Positions 56,117 through 64,000 of a stretch of 64,000 bases of DNA are shown piece by piece (position 1 is the first letter of the stretch; each line of letters starts with the position of its first letter). The position numbers were made by a program, and so were the translations under genes. The stretch covers positions 40,631 to 104,630 of the forward strand of contig CAZNYC010000002.1 in NCBI GenBank assembly GCA_964577175.1, in the 5' to 3' direction. The stretch is from BS750m-G62 sp964577175. GTDB lineage: Bacteria > Planctomycetota > Phycisphaerae > FEN-1346. The notes beneath the pieces were generated by a model. It was given only the letters and a program-made list of their open reading frames with translations. It did no database searches and had not been told where the DNA came from.

Positions 56117-58545
56117 GGCAGGTCTCCTTCCTTCAGGTCGGGCACCTTGCCGGCGAACGCGATGGCCGCACGGTCGTAGTCGCGCCGGGCCAGGTACGCC
56201 TTGCCGAGCGTCTGCAAGGCGTGCCGTCGGACGGGGCCCCGGGTTTCCTCGGCCAGGACGGACCGGGCGAGGCTGGCGGCCTCCTGGATGCGTCCCAGGA
56301 CGAGGTGCACTTCCGCCAGTTCGGCTGACACCCGCCGGGCCAACGGGCCGGGATCGAGGTGTGCGGCCGCGCCTTCCAGCAGGCGCCGCGCATCGTCGGG
56401 ACGGTCCAGGGCGACGGCGCACCGGGCGATTTCGATTTCCATTTCCACCGCCGCCTGCGTCCCGGCCGCCTTCGGCCGGCGGTCTTTCAAGCGATGCATC
56501 GCCCGCTGCGCCAGGCCCATGTCCTGGAGCAGGCGGGCCTCGGCCAGAACGGCTTCGTCGATGCGGTCGGCGGGGGCGCCCTCGGCCTCCACACGGTGCA
56601 GCAGGGCCAGGGCCTCGGCGAACTCCTCGGCCGTCGCGAGCACGTCGGCCAGGGCCAACGTGGCATCGGCCCGGAGCGGCTGGGCGGGGTCCAGCGCCCG
56701 ACCGCGCCGCAGCGCCGCCTCCGCCTTCTCGGCCTCGCCGAGGGCCAGGAGGCTGCGGGCCAGGAGGTACTCGGCCTCGGCCTCGTCGGCGTGGCCCCGG
56801 CCGCTCGCGATCTTGCGGTACCGCATCATCCACGCGACGGCGTCTTCGTGTTGCCCGAGGAGGTGGTAGGCCTTGCCGGCCCCGAACGCCGCCCCGATCT
56901 GCGACGGGCGCGAGAGTTCCCAATAGTAGAGTTTGCGGAAGGTGGTGATCGCCTTCTCGTACAGGTCGGCCTGGAGGGTCGATTGGCCGAGACGCAGGTA
57001 TACCTGGTCGGAGTCGGGGAAGTTCGGGTGCCGGTTCAGGAGGTCGAGGAGTTGCTCGCGGGCGCCCGCGTAGTCGCGCAGTCCGATCCGCATGCCCGCG
57101 CATCGGAGTTGCGCCCGCGGGGCGAGCGGCGAGGTGGGCTCCTGCCGGGCCAGGAGGTTGAACTCGGCCATCGCCGAGGCCGTCCGGCCCGCGTGTTCGT
57201 GCAGCAGGCCGAGGGCGAAATGGGCCCACGTGTGCCGCGACGCCGCACGGTTGTCGAGCAGCCGGCGGCGCCACATCGATTCCGCTTCCTTCTTCAGGAG
57301 CGACCGCAGGGTGGGCGAGGACCGGATCGCCCGCGGATCGTGGACGAGGACCTTCTCGCCGCTCAGGCGGGCCACCAGGCCGGCGGTCCCGCAGGCGACT
57401 TCCATGGCCCGCGGGGCGCTGGCGTCGCGGATCGCCATGAGGACCGCCCGACGCCGGGCGGGGGGCTCGGCGCTCGCCCACGTCACCGACACGTCCGAGG
57501 TCCCCGCCACCCGGTGCAGAATCTCCTCCAGCGGGGCGCCCACGCTCGTGATCGACCACCGCGCGATGCCGCCCCGCACCGGGGCCGTCCGGTCCGCCCG
57601 CAGGCCGGTGGCGGCCTCCTGGAACCGCCGCCGCCCCGCCGCCAGCGCCGAGCGAATCGCCCGCTCCCCCGGCAGCGAGGCAAACGGGTCCGGCGGCGCG
57701 AGATCCGCCTCCGGCAGGAGATCGTCCGCCCCGTAGAGCGCCAGGACCTTCCGCGTCAGGGCCTCGGCCGTCAGGAAATCACTCGTGTCGACCAGGGCGG
57801 CCGTCCCCGTGACCGCCCCGAACGCTCCCAGCGCCCGGTACGCCTGGGTCCGGGCGGTCAGGTACTGGCGGTCGGCCAGGGAGAGTTGCGCCAGTTCCAG
57901 CAGCGCCACGCCTCGCACCACGGGCGAGGGGCTCTCGCTGACCGTCAGCAGCCCGTCGCGGGCCTTTGCCATCTCGCCCAGCCACTTCTGCGACTGGGCC
58001 CGGCGAAGGCGAAAGAAGTCGCCCAGCAGTTCGTCGCGCGGGTTGCCGCGCGTGGCCGCCAGAAGCCGGTCGCACTGGGCGACGGCCTCGCGGTACTTGC
58101 CGGCGGCATAGGCCTCCTCTTCCAGGCGGAGCGAGAACGCCTCGTCGACGGGCGGGTCGGCGGGGGTGACGCCCGGCGGCTGCTCCCGCGACGGGCGGCG
58201 TCCCGGCGGCGTCCCGGCGGCCTCCCCCGGCCGGTCTTCCCACGGTTTCCACACGAGCAGCACCACCGCCAGGCCTGCCAGCAGGAGCACGTTGCCGACG
58301 GCGAGCAGCGCCCACAGGCCCCGGTTCGACCGGAGTCCGGCCGCAAACTCGGGCGGCAGGGCGTCGTCGAAGATGGCGGCGCCCTCGGAGGGGGTGTCGG
58401 CACCGTCCTCCCCGGCGCCGACCTCGCCGAAGGCATAAGCGTCCAACCCGTCCGCCGGGGGCGTGGGGTCCCTCTCGGCGGGCGGATCGGGGGGCACCTC
58501 GGCGGAGGGGTCGGGTGCCGCGTCGGATTCGTGCGGGTCGGCCAT
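56113..58545 (-). CDS. large membrane-anchored TPR protein heading the flagellar operon, with STN-like segment
   Basis: 810 residues. Acidic Pro-rich cytoplasmic start (~1-70), one membrane helix at ~75-98 (LWALLAVGNVLLLAGLAVVL), TPR-like repeats, a segment at ~328-405 that resembles a secretin/TonB short N-terminal (STN) domain (PLEEILHRVAGTSDVSVTWA, RAMEVACGTAGLVARLSGEK), and about ten more TPR units to the end (EADLLARSL-type, VYLRLGQSTLQADLYEKAIT). It is the first gene after the sigma54 promoter. No known flagellar protein has this build; a periplasmic assembly platform is a guess. CACAGGAACG precedes ATG 58545. Confidence 0.82.
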   Translation of the reverse strand: MADPHESDAAPDPSAEVPPDPPAERDPTPPADGLDAYAFGEVGAGEDGADTPSEGAAIFDDALPPEFAAGLRSNRGLWALLAVGNVLLLAGLAVVLLVWKPWEDRPGEAAGTPPGRRPSREQPPGVTPADPPVDEAFSLRLEEEAYAAGKYREAVAQCDRLLAATRGNPRDELLGDFFRLRRAQSQKWLGEMAKARDGLLTVSESPSPVVRGVALLELAQLSLADRQYLTARTQAYRALGAFGAVTGTAALVDTSDFLTAEALTRKVLALYGADDLLPEADLAPPDPFASLPGERAIRSALAAGRRRFQEAATGLRADRTAPVRGGIARWSITSVGAPLEEILHRVAGTSDVSVTWASAEPPARRRAVLMAIRDASAPRAMEVACGTAGLVARLSGEKVLVHDPRAIRSSPTLRSLLKKEAESMWRRRLLDNRAASRHTWAHFALGLLHEHAGRTASAMAEFNLLARQEPTSPLAPRAQLRCAGMRIGLRDYAGAREQLLDLLNRHPNFPDSDQVYLRLGQSTLQADLYEKAITTFRKLYYWELSRPSQIGAAFGAGKAYHLLGQHEDAVAWMMRYRKIASGRGHADEAEAEYLLARSLLALGEAEKAEAALRRGRALDPAQPLRADATLALADVLATAEEFAEALALLHRVEAEGAPADRIDEAVLAEARLLQDMGLAQRAMHRLKDRRPKAAGTQAAVEMEIEIARCAVALDRPDDARRLLEGAAAHLDPGPLARRVSAELAEVHLVLGRIQEAASLARSVLAEETRGPVRRHALQTLGKAYLARRDYDRAAIAFAGKVPDLKEGDLP

Positions 58546-58629
58546 GGGCGTTCCTGTGTGACGACGGGCGCCGGCGCGGAAGGCACCGGGTTCGGCCCCG
58601 GCGCGCGGGCGCAGCGTTGCCACCCAGGG

Positions 58630-58646
58630 TGCAACCGCGATGCCAA
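58630..58646 (-). promoter_or_regulatory. sigma54 (-24/-12) promoter of the main flagellar operon
   Basis: Minus strand TTGGCATCGCGGTTGCA: both the -24 TTGGCA and the -12 TTGCA match the consensus with exact spacing. It ends 85 bases before ATG 58545. Confidence 0.88.
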
Positions 58647-58739
58647 ACCGTTTTAATAGGGGAAATACGGCGGAATCGGTGTTTTTCGGCCCGTCCGGCG
58701 GGGTAGACGAACGGAGGAGCCGCCCGGCGGCGCGGGGAA

Positions 58740-58758
58740 GCGCCCGATTTTCGGGCGC
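58740..58758. promoter_or_regulatory. perfect palindrome, candidate activator site for the flagellar promoter
   Basis: GCGCCCGA-TTT-TCGGGCGC, a perfect 8-bp inverted repeat, 94 bases upstream of the -24 element, a normal enhancer distance. The rest of 58759-59069 shows no gene; TTTCGGAAGGG is repeated directly at ~58903 and ~58915. Confidence 0.45.
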
Positions 58759-59069
58759 GTGTCTGCTTTTCATACACGGGTTTGGAGCGGGCCTGGAGGC
58801 AGGCGCACAACGCCTTGTCGCGTAGGCACTTACAGCAGCGCGAAATCGGCCCGTTTCCGGCGGCTTGGGCCAGCGCTATGCCTGCGCTAGCCTGACACCG
58901 GGTTTCGGAAGGGATTTCGGAAGGGGTCCGGCTGGACACCTGGAAGGACAGGGCCAGAGATTTCCTGAAAATGGGGTAGGGGATTTTCCCACCCGCTCCA
59001 AGCAACCGGGGAGGTCCGCCGGCCGCCCGGCCCGTGGGCGCGGGCCACGAGCCGGGTGCGGCGCGGCGG

Positions 59070-59267
59070 CTACTTCAGCCGATCCGAGATTTCGTCGAGG
59101 CGCTCCAGGATGGCAGCCAGGGCCGCCAAGGTCGCCCTCGACGAGGAGCCGCCGGAGTCGTGGAGGTAGTCAGACGCCGCGCGGCGGGGCCTCGGCGGCT
59201 CCGGGGGTGGTGCGGGCGTCTCCGGCGGTGCGACGGTTTCGGCGGTGCGTTTTGTGAAGGGCCACAT
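59070..59267 (-). CDS. small phage-type protein, unknown
   Basis: 65 residues: MWPFTKRTAE, a Pro/Glu-rich middle and a C-terminal amphipathic helix (LAALAAILERLDEISDRL). GGAG lies seven bases before ATG 59267. It is the last gene of the mobile block, next to the flagellar operon. No family recognised. Confidence 0.5.
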   Translation of the reverse strand: MWPFTKRTAETVAPPETPAPPPEPPRPRRAASDYLHDSGGSSSRATLAALAAILERLDEISDRLK

Positions 59268-59268
59268 T

Positions 59269-59889
59269 TCAGGTCTCCATTTCTGATGTCGCGGCGACCG
59301 GCTCCGGCTTCGACGGCGGCGGCAGCAGTTCAAGCCACGGGTCGCCCGTGAGCCGCCGGTGGAGTGCGTCCCGGCCGAGGCGGCCGGAGCGAATGATCGG
59401 CGGCCCGCCGCGCCCCGGCGACTCGCCGTGCTGCTCGAAGAAGGCCGCCCTGGCGGCCAAGTAGGTATCATGCTGAGCGACGATGGCGCTGAACATCTCG
59501 GCCATCTTCTCTTCGACCTCCGGGCGGACGGCGGCGGCGGCAGCCTCGAGCGCGGCGCGCAGGTCCTGCCGCGCCTGCGGCAGATCGCGCTCGGCTGCCG
59601 GCAGCAGATCGCGCTGGAGCACTTCGACGGCCTGCTTCGCCGTGCCGAGTTCCCGCTCCAGGCGGCCCAGCCTGCCTTGCCATTCGCGGAATTTTGAGGT
59701 GGACTCGGAGAGTTTCTCCCCGCCGCGCCCCTTGTGTGCCGCGATGGCGGCTTCCCGGCGTTCGACATCACGCCGAGCCTGTACGATGCGGTCGCGGACC
59801 TCATCCCGGCGGGCTTCCAGTGTCCGCACCTTGGCGGCCAGGTCGTCGATACCTTCGCCTGCTTCCTGCATCTTCGCGAGATAGTCCAT
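59269..59889 (-). CDS. coiled-coil protein of the prophage-like block
   Basis: 206 residues, mostly coiled coil (ARRDEVRDRIVQARRDVERR, GRLERELGTAKQAVEVLQRD, EEKMAEMFSAIVAQHDTYLA) with a basic C-terminal part (LGRDALHRRLTGDPWLELL). ATG 59889 is six bases after AAAGG; ATG 59895 overlaps the upstream stop by ATGA but is too close to that site. Might be a phage scaffold or structural protein; not identified. Confidence 0.6.
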   Translation of the reverse strand: MDYLAKMQEAGEGIDDLAAKVRTLEARRDEVRDRIVQARRDVERREAAIAAHKGRGGEKLSESTSKFREWQGRLGRLERELGTAKQAVEVLQRDLLPAAERDLPQARQDLRAALEAAAAAVRPEVEEKMAEMFSAIVAQHDTYLAARAAFFEQHGESPGRGGPPIIRSGRLGRDALHRRLTGDPWLELLPPPSKPEPVAATSEMET

Positions 59890-59891
59890 CG

Positions 59892-60509
59892 TCATCCTTT
59901 CTTTTGCGCTGCGGGTGCATGGGGGTTGAGTGCCCAGAGGAGCACGTCGGCGGCAAGCATGGCCCGCAAGCCCTCCGGAAGATCAGCCCCGACCGCCCGG
60001 CGCACCGCGGCCTTCGCCTCGGCGGATGCCCGCATGCCGTCCAGGGCGACGTTCAGCCGCGGCAACGCCGCCGTCATGTCGCCCTTGTGGAGGTGCACCA
60101 GGGCCTCAACGGCCGCGTCGACGCCCGGCGGGACCGTTTCGGCGTCGTTCAACCAGTCGAGGCCGAGATCCTCGCCGTCGACGGCGTCGGTGAGTGCGTC
60201 CAAAGCGGCGTGGGTTGCGGCGAGCCGGGCTTCGCCCTCGACTTGCGCGTCCGCCGCCGCCGCGTCGGCCTCATCCGACGCAAGGACCTCCAATTCTTCG
60301 GGGGTGCCGAAACGCGTCGTGGCGGGTTCAGCCGCATCGGCCTGTTCGGCCAGTTTGGCGAGTTCGGCGTTGAGGCGCGCGAAGCGTTCTGGGGCGTCGA
60401 CCTTCATACGTGGTTCGGCGGTCAGCGTAGCAATCAGCCCCCGCATCTTTTCCTGGGGGCCTGCGCCCTCGGCGGGCGTCTCTGTACGTGCAGTTGCTTC
60501 TTCGGACAT
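59892..60509 (-). CDS. hypothetical protein of the prophage-like block
   Basis: 205 residues, acidic and helical, Ala/Glu/Asp-rich (ERFARLNAELAKLAEQADAA, LHKGDMTAALPRLNVALDGM) with an ending LLWALNPHAPAAQKKG. AAAGGAG precedes ATG 60509. It lies between the small-terminase and the coiled-coil genes on one strand. No domain recognised. Confidence 0.6.
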   Translation of the reverse strand: MSEEATARTETPAEGAGPQEKMRGLIATLTAEPRMKVDAPERFARLNAELAKLAEQADAAEPATTRFGTPEELEVLASDEADAAAADAQVEGEARLAATHAALDALTDAVDGEDLGLDWLNDAETVPPGVDAAVEALVHLHKGDMTAALPRLNVALDGMRASAEAKAAVRRAVGADLPEGLRAMLAADVLLWALNPHAPAAQKKG

Positions 60510-60535
60510 CGGATGCTCCTTTCAGAGTCCAGGGT

Positions 60536-61111
60536 TCAGTTTTCGCCGCCGTCGATCACGCCCGACAGCACCTGGCTTGCCGACGGCCCGGGCTCGGCAG
60601 GTACGGCAGGCTCGGCCGTCGGAGGTGCCTCGCGCCCGTCCGCGTCCGGGGCCAGCAGGAGCCGCGACAGACGCTGCGCCTCCTCGACTTCCTCGGCATC
60701 GTATCCGCGCCGGGACTCGCGCTCGTCCATGCCAATCATCAACCGCTCGGTGAAGCCGCCGAGGCGCTTCGCCTGCAGTTCCGCCGCACGAAGTGCCGTG
60801 CTCCAGTCGCCCGATTCGGCGGCCTTCTGGCCGATGACCTCGATCTCGGCCATCACGAAATCCAAACTCCGCTGCGCCTGCTGTACCCGCACCGCCAACG
60901 CTTGCCGCACCCTCGGCCGCTTCAGGGCCTTCCAGGCGGCGCTTCTCGCCCCGCCATAGCCTGCCGCAGCCGCCGATGCCGTGCGGCGCCCGAAGGTTCC
61001 AGATTCCGGGTCGGCCAAGGCCTCGACGAAGAGCCGCTCCTTGTCCGTCAAGTCGGCGAAAACCTCTGCGTCGGCAACGTCGGCAGCGGCAACGTCGTGG
61101 TCGTCAGGCAT
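60536..61111 (-). CDS. phage terminase small subunit-like protein
   Basis: 191 residues. The N-terminal helix-turn-helix region (LTDKERLFVEALADPESGTF, RTASAAAAGYGGARSAAWKA, LKRPRVRQALAVRVQQAQRS) is that of small terminase subunits that recognise phage DNA ends; residues ~80-120 form the oligomerisation helix. No large terminase, portal or capsid gene follows before the flagellar operon, so the packaging module is incomplete. AAAGGGA precedes ATG 61111. Confidence 0.75.
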   Translation of the reverse strand: MPDDHDVAAADVADAEVFADLTDKERLFVEALADPESGTFGRRTASAAAAGYGGARSAAWKALKRPRVRQALAVRVQQAQRSLDFVMAEIEVIGQKAAESGDWSTALRAAELQAKRLGGFTERLMIGMDERESRRGYDAEEVEEAQRLSRLLLAPDADGREAPPTAEPAVPAEPGPSASQVLSGVIDGGEN

Positions 61112-61719
61112 CACGTGTCCCTTTCATATGCAAGTGCGCCGATACAGTTCAAACCGGTGCGACACGGGAGAGGAGACGATATAGTATCTGCCACCCCCCC
61201 CTTGGGGGGACATACCCCCCCCCGGTGGCGATGCTCCGGCGGCACGGCACGGCCACGCCGGAAGGAAGAACGCCACGGATGGATGAACGGCATGCCGCTG
61301 CGCTCGCTCGCGGCACGGCAGGTGCGCGCGGAGGCCGTCCAGGCTGCCGCGTGACGGCCGAACGGCAGGCGGCGAGTGCCAGGAGTCGGGCCGACGGGAG
61401 ATCGTGCAGCACGCGGCAATCTGGCGCGTTTTTCGTCTCGGCGGACGGTGTTCTTCGATACGCCGGTCTCGGCGGCGATGCGCTCGGCGGTTTTCAAGTG
61501 GCCATTTTGTCCACTTGATTCGTCGCTCCGCCGGTCCCCCCCGTGGCTTTGCTTCTCCCTTTCGTAGCGCCGACCGCGTAGGATGCTCACCTGGTCGGGT
61601 GTCAGGTTCCGGCAGCCCCGTTTTCCGGCCCGGCATAGCGCCCGTATAGCGCCGGGAACCGGCCCCTTCCCGGAACCCCCGCGTACGGCCTCAGAATGCA
61701 GGTTTTCGGCCTGTTTCAT
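61111..61719 (-). pseudogene. ParB-like HTH gene of phage type, C-terminus degenerate
   Basis: From ATG 61719 the middle of the frame carries LRGRRYEREKQSHGGDRRSD and HLKTAERIAAETGVSKNTVR, the linker and helix-turn-helix of phage and plasmid ParB-like proteins. After RRDEKRARL the sequence turns into Arg/Pro/Ser-rich text typical of a wrong frame and runs through a poly-C palindrome into the terminase gene. The N-terminal ParB nuclease-like domain is absent. I read this as a gene broken at both ends, possibly by a frameshift. Confidence 0.45.
61192..61228. repeat. poly-C/poly-G palindrome
   Basis: C8 (61194-61201), G6 (61204-61209) and C9 (61215-61223) tracts within a GCCACC...GGTGGC frame. 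A strong hairpin upstream of the small terminase gene; such tracts are prone to slippage and sequencing error. Confidence 0.7.
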
Positions 61720-61741
61720 CGTCCGACCCTCTGATACCCTA

Positions 61742-62035
61742 TCACGTGTCCCGCGTTCGCGGCCTGCTATCGGCCCCGCGAGGCCGTCGAACCGGGTCCT
61801 TGCCGGCCAAGTAGTCGCCGACGGCCCGCACGATTCCGGCCTTGCCGCCAAGCGTCGACCCCAAGCCAAAGCCGGCGGCAGGCCGTTTGGCCTGAAAGAG
61901 CGCGCCTTGGCGGCCCAAGCCACCTTCTGGCACATTCGCATCTTGCCCAGTTTGACGCGCTCGTCCCATAACGGTTGTCTCCGTAACACCTTCCGTTGCG
62001 TTCGTGCGACCGTGCGGCTTGCCGTGCTCATGCAA
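61742..62035 (-). CDS. possible small protein of the mobile block
   Basis: 97 residues in one of two open frames here. The chosen frame has a natural composition (GGLGRQGALFQAKRPAAGFG, then GIVRAVGDYLAGKDPV) but no ribosome binding site and no known family. It may be a remnant. Apart from this, 61720-62155 holds no recognised gene. Confidence 0.3.
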   Translation of the reverse strand: MHEHGKPHGRTNATEGVTETTVMGRARQTGQDANVPEGGLGRQGALFQAKRPAAGFGLGSTLGGKAGIVRAVGDYLAGKDPVRRPRGADSRPRTRDT

Positions 62036-62155
62036 CGGCTGTCTTGCACGGTTGCACGGTTTGACCCCCTTTTCGTAAAAGTCCCCACGCGAGCTATAGA
62101 GCTCAGAAACTTTGGGAAACGGCCCCCAACCGAGCGCACGGCCCCAAAAACGGCC

Positions 62156-64000
62156 TCAACCGGGCACCACGAGCCCGACGCCTCTGTAGTACACGCGGCG
62201 TTTATCCTGCTTGAACCTCTCAAATCTGTCGTTCAGTCGCCGGCCGAGGGCGGTTCGGGTCAGCCTTTCCCTCTCCGCCATACCCTGGTCCGTCGCCCAC
62301 TCGACGTACGCTTTGTACACATCGGCGAACGCCACGACGTGCTCGCGGCCGACGTCGCATCGTTCGGCCAGGAAGTCGCAGAGCACGTCGCTGTCGGCCC
62401 GGTATCTTGCGGTGGCCACCTTCACCGCCTCCGGCAATGTCAGGCCGCCGGTCTGGTAGTCCATGAAGCCCCGGACGGCCCAGGCCAGGATGCCTTCAGC
62501 CTCAGTCGCCAACCCATCGGCCAGGGTCTTGTCGTCGTCGGAGCCGATGAACTGCACGCGGAACGGAATCAACCGCGCCCGCCGCCAGAAGGCAATCGAA
62601 TCGTCCGCCACCGTCGGCAGGTGATTCAACGCCAACCAGAGTTTCGCTTCGGGCTGAAAGTTGAATCGCCGGCCGTACAAGTGCCGCGCGTTGACCGCAT
62701 CCTGGCCGGTCAACATCTTCACGCGGGCCTCGTTGAGGCGGGTGCCGGCGGCGGTTTCACTCGCCGTGACAAACCGGCGGCCGCGCAGGTGGGCGAGGTC
62801 TTCCGGCACCTGAGCGCGGCCCTTGCGTTCCACCAAAGAAAACCCGGCATCATAGGCGTAGTCCGAGCCGAGCACGTAGCGGAGCGTGCGCAAGAACACG
62901 CTCTTTCCGTTGCTGCCGCTGCCGTGCAGCGTCCAGAAGCAGTGCTCGTGGGCCAATCCCGACAGGCCGTAGCCGGCGGCCCGGCGAACGTGCTCCACAA
63001 GTTCCTCGTCGCCGTCGAAGATTTCGGCCAAGAACCGCTGCCAGCGCGGGCATTCGGCATCCGGCCTGAACACGTGCGGCACGTGGCGGGTGATCCGGTC
63101 CGCCGGCCGTCCGTCGCGGAGCGAACCGTCGCGCAGGTCCACGACGCCGTTCTCCACGGCGAGGAGCAGCGGGTCGGCGTCCCAGCCTTCGCCGCTGTCG
63201 GCGAACGGGCGCAGGTCCTCGGCCACGGCCAGAGCCGCGTCGATCTTCACCCGGTTGCGCGACTTGACGGCGAACGTCGCAACGCGCTTGGCTTCGTCTG
63301 CGTCGGCCAAGTCGAAAGCGTGCTCGTACCGCCATCGGGCCGCCTCGATGGCCAGTCGTCGAGGTTCGCCGTCGTCGTCGCATTGCCACCAGTGACCCCG
63401 CCAGACGAGCCAGCGGCGGCGCTGGTGGTCGAAGCGCAGCCGGGTTCCGTAGAGCCGGGCCAAGATGGTGGCCGAGCCGACGTCGGTCCGGTCCTGCACC
63501 AGGCGGCGGGCCTCGTCCGCGTCCACGGTCGCGCCCGCATACTGCACCGCGCGGTCAACGAGGGCGGCAGTTTCGGCGTCCGGGGGGGGCGGCAGGTCGG
63601 CGATGCGGAAATCCGCCCGGTTTGTCGCGCGCAACACGTCGGCCGCGTGGTCTCTGGCCCGGCGGACCTCGGCGGCGTCGTGGACGGTCTTGGCATGAAG
63701 CAGCGCCGCCGTCGGCGCGACGGCCAAGTCGCAGAGGCCAAGCAAAACATCCTCGCCGCCGAGTGCGTCGACTACGCCGGCCTCTTCGAGCCGCCGTTTG
63801 ATGAGGGTCTGGTCCCAGGACTCGCCGTTGCCGAGCCGGTCGCGCTCGATGTACAGGTACGCGCAGAGTCGCTGGCGCCCGGGGTCGTGAAAATCGTCGG
63901 CGTCAACGAGGTGGGCGGTGTCGTCGACGGTGGACGGCCACCGGATGAACGAACCGAGCAGCGCCGCCTCGGATTCATCCGCGCGGGCCGCGCGTGGCAC
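62156..64000 (-). CDS. phage/plasmid primase-helicase with DnaB N-like domain (D5/P4 type), partial at right edge
   Basis: 614 visible residues, 5' end beyond the window. Residues ~5-110 resemble the DnaB helicase N-terminal domain (ADESEAALLGSFIRWPSTVD, LIKRRLEEAGVVDALGGEDV). A D5_N-type region (~180-330) and an SF3 helicase core follow, with Walker A HGSGSNGKSVFLRT near 365 and Walker B-like KLWLALNHLP. The C-terminus has the winged-helix Pox_D5 pattern (DVYKAYVEWATDQGMAERER, ALGRRLNDRFERF). It should open and prime phage or plasmid DNA. GTG at 64000 is unlikely to be the true start. Confidence 0.88.
   Translation of the reverse strand: MPRAARADESEAALLGSFIRWPSTVDDTAHLVDADDFHDPGRQRLCAYLYIERDRLGNGESWDQTLIKRRLEEAGVVDALGGEDVLLGLCDLAVAPTAALLHAKTVHDAAEVRRARDHAADVLRATNRADFRIADLPPPPDAETAALVDRAVQYAGATVDADEARRLVQDRTDVGSATILARLYGTRLRFDHQRRRWLVWRGHWWQCDDDGEPRRLAIEAARWRYEHAFDLADADEAKRVATFAVKSRNRVKIDAALAVAEDLRPFADSGEGWDADPLLLAVENGVVDLRDGSLRDGRPADRITRHVPHVFRPDAECPRWQRFLAEIFDGDEELVEHVRRAAGYGLSGLAHEHCFWTLHGSGSNGKSVFLRTLRYVLGSDYAYDAGFSLVERKGRAQVPEDLAHLRGRRFVTASETAAGTRLNEARVKMLTGQDAVNARHLYGRRFNFQPEAKLWLALNHLPTVADDSIAFWRRARLIPFRVQFIGSDDDKTLADGLATEAEGILAWAVRGFMDYQTGGLTLPEAVKVATARYRADSDVLCDFLAERCDVGREHVVAFADVYKAYVEWATDQGMAERERLTRTALGRRLNDRFERFKQDKRRVYYRGVGLVVPG

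Noticed and set aside
61194..61223. Poly-C tracts as a phase-variation switch
   Set aside because: They are not within a confidently intact reading frame or a clear promoter spacer, and such tracts are frequent assembly errors.

Overview
The window is GC-rich DNA (roughly 70% G+C by eye) from a motile, diderm, probably anaerobic bacterium. It has a TonB-dependent outer-membrane receptor with its own energising complex, lipoproteins, a sigma54/sigma28-controlled flagellum, and hydrogenase-type NuoE/NuoF subunits. It also has an orange-protein (ORP)-like cluster of MinD/Mrp ATPases and dinitrogenase-cofactor-type proteins, a set known mainly from anaerobes. Gene style (secreted TIM-barrel glycosidase-like protein, anti-sigma factor with a beta-propeller, divergent Nramp protein, many short palindromic repeats) suggests a planctomycete or relative; this is inference. 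Two runs of exactly 100 N flanked by 55-bp repeats point to a short-read, probably metagenomic, assembly.

Layout. 1-2.4 kb (minus): NuoE/NuoF-like subunits, NuoF running off the left edge. 2.6-6.8 kb: dodecin-like remnant, PolX-PHP DNA polymerase, Nramp-like transporter. 7.1-9.2 kb: ECF sigma factor and a membrane anti-sigma factor with a PQQ-type propeller. 9.4-17.8 kb: TonB-dependent receptor followed by a TonB2-type energiser (DUF3450, TtpC/ExbB, ExbB, ExbD, TonB, TPR protein). 18.2-27.2 kb: small membrane protein, sigma54 activator and the ORP-like cluster behind a well-matched sigma54 promoter. 27.3-28.7 kb: secreted glycosidase-like protein. 28.9-58.5 kb (all minus): about 35 flagellar and associated genes. 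59.1-64.0 kb (minus): prophage or mobile-element genes (small terminase, degenerate HTH gene, DnaB_N/SF3 primase-helicase).

The flagellar region reads right to left. A sigma54 promoter at 58630-58646 precedes two TPR-type genes, an NtrC-type regulator, flgB, flgC, fliE, fliF, fliG, fliH, fliI, fliJ, motE, motA, two motB-like genes, fliL, fliM and fliN, and the unit ends at an intrinsic terminator. A second sigma54-like promoter at 42231-42247 starts fliO, fliP, fliQ, fliR, flhB and flhA, and probably runs into fliA and four small or lipoprotein genes, ending at a terminator whose distal arm carries the -35 element of the sigma28 promoter of the flgM-like gene. Flagellin has its own sigma28 promoter. 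This gives a cascade: sigma54 plus activator, then FliA, then flagellin and FlgM. Rod, hook and flhF/flhG genes are not in the window.

Short palindromic repeats of at least five families fill almost every non-coding gap and in two places lie in frame inside the 5' end of a gene. No tRNA, rRNA or CRISPR array was seen.
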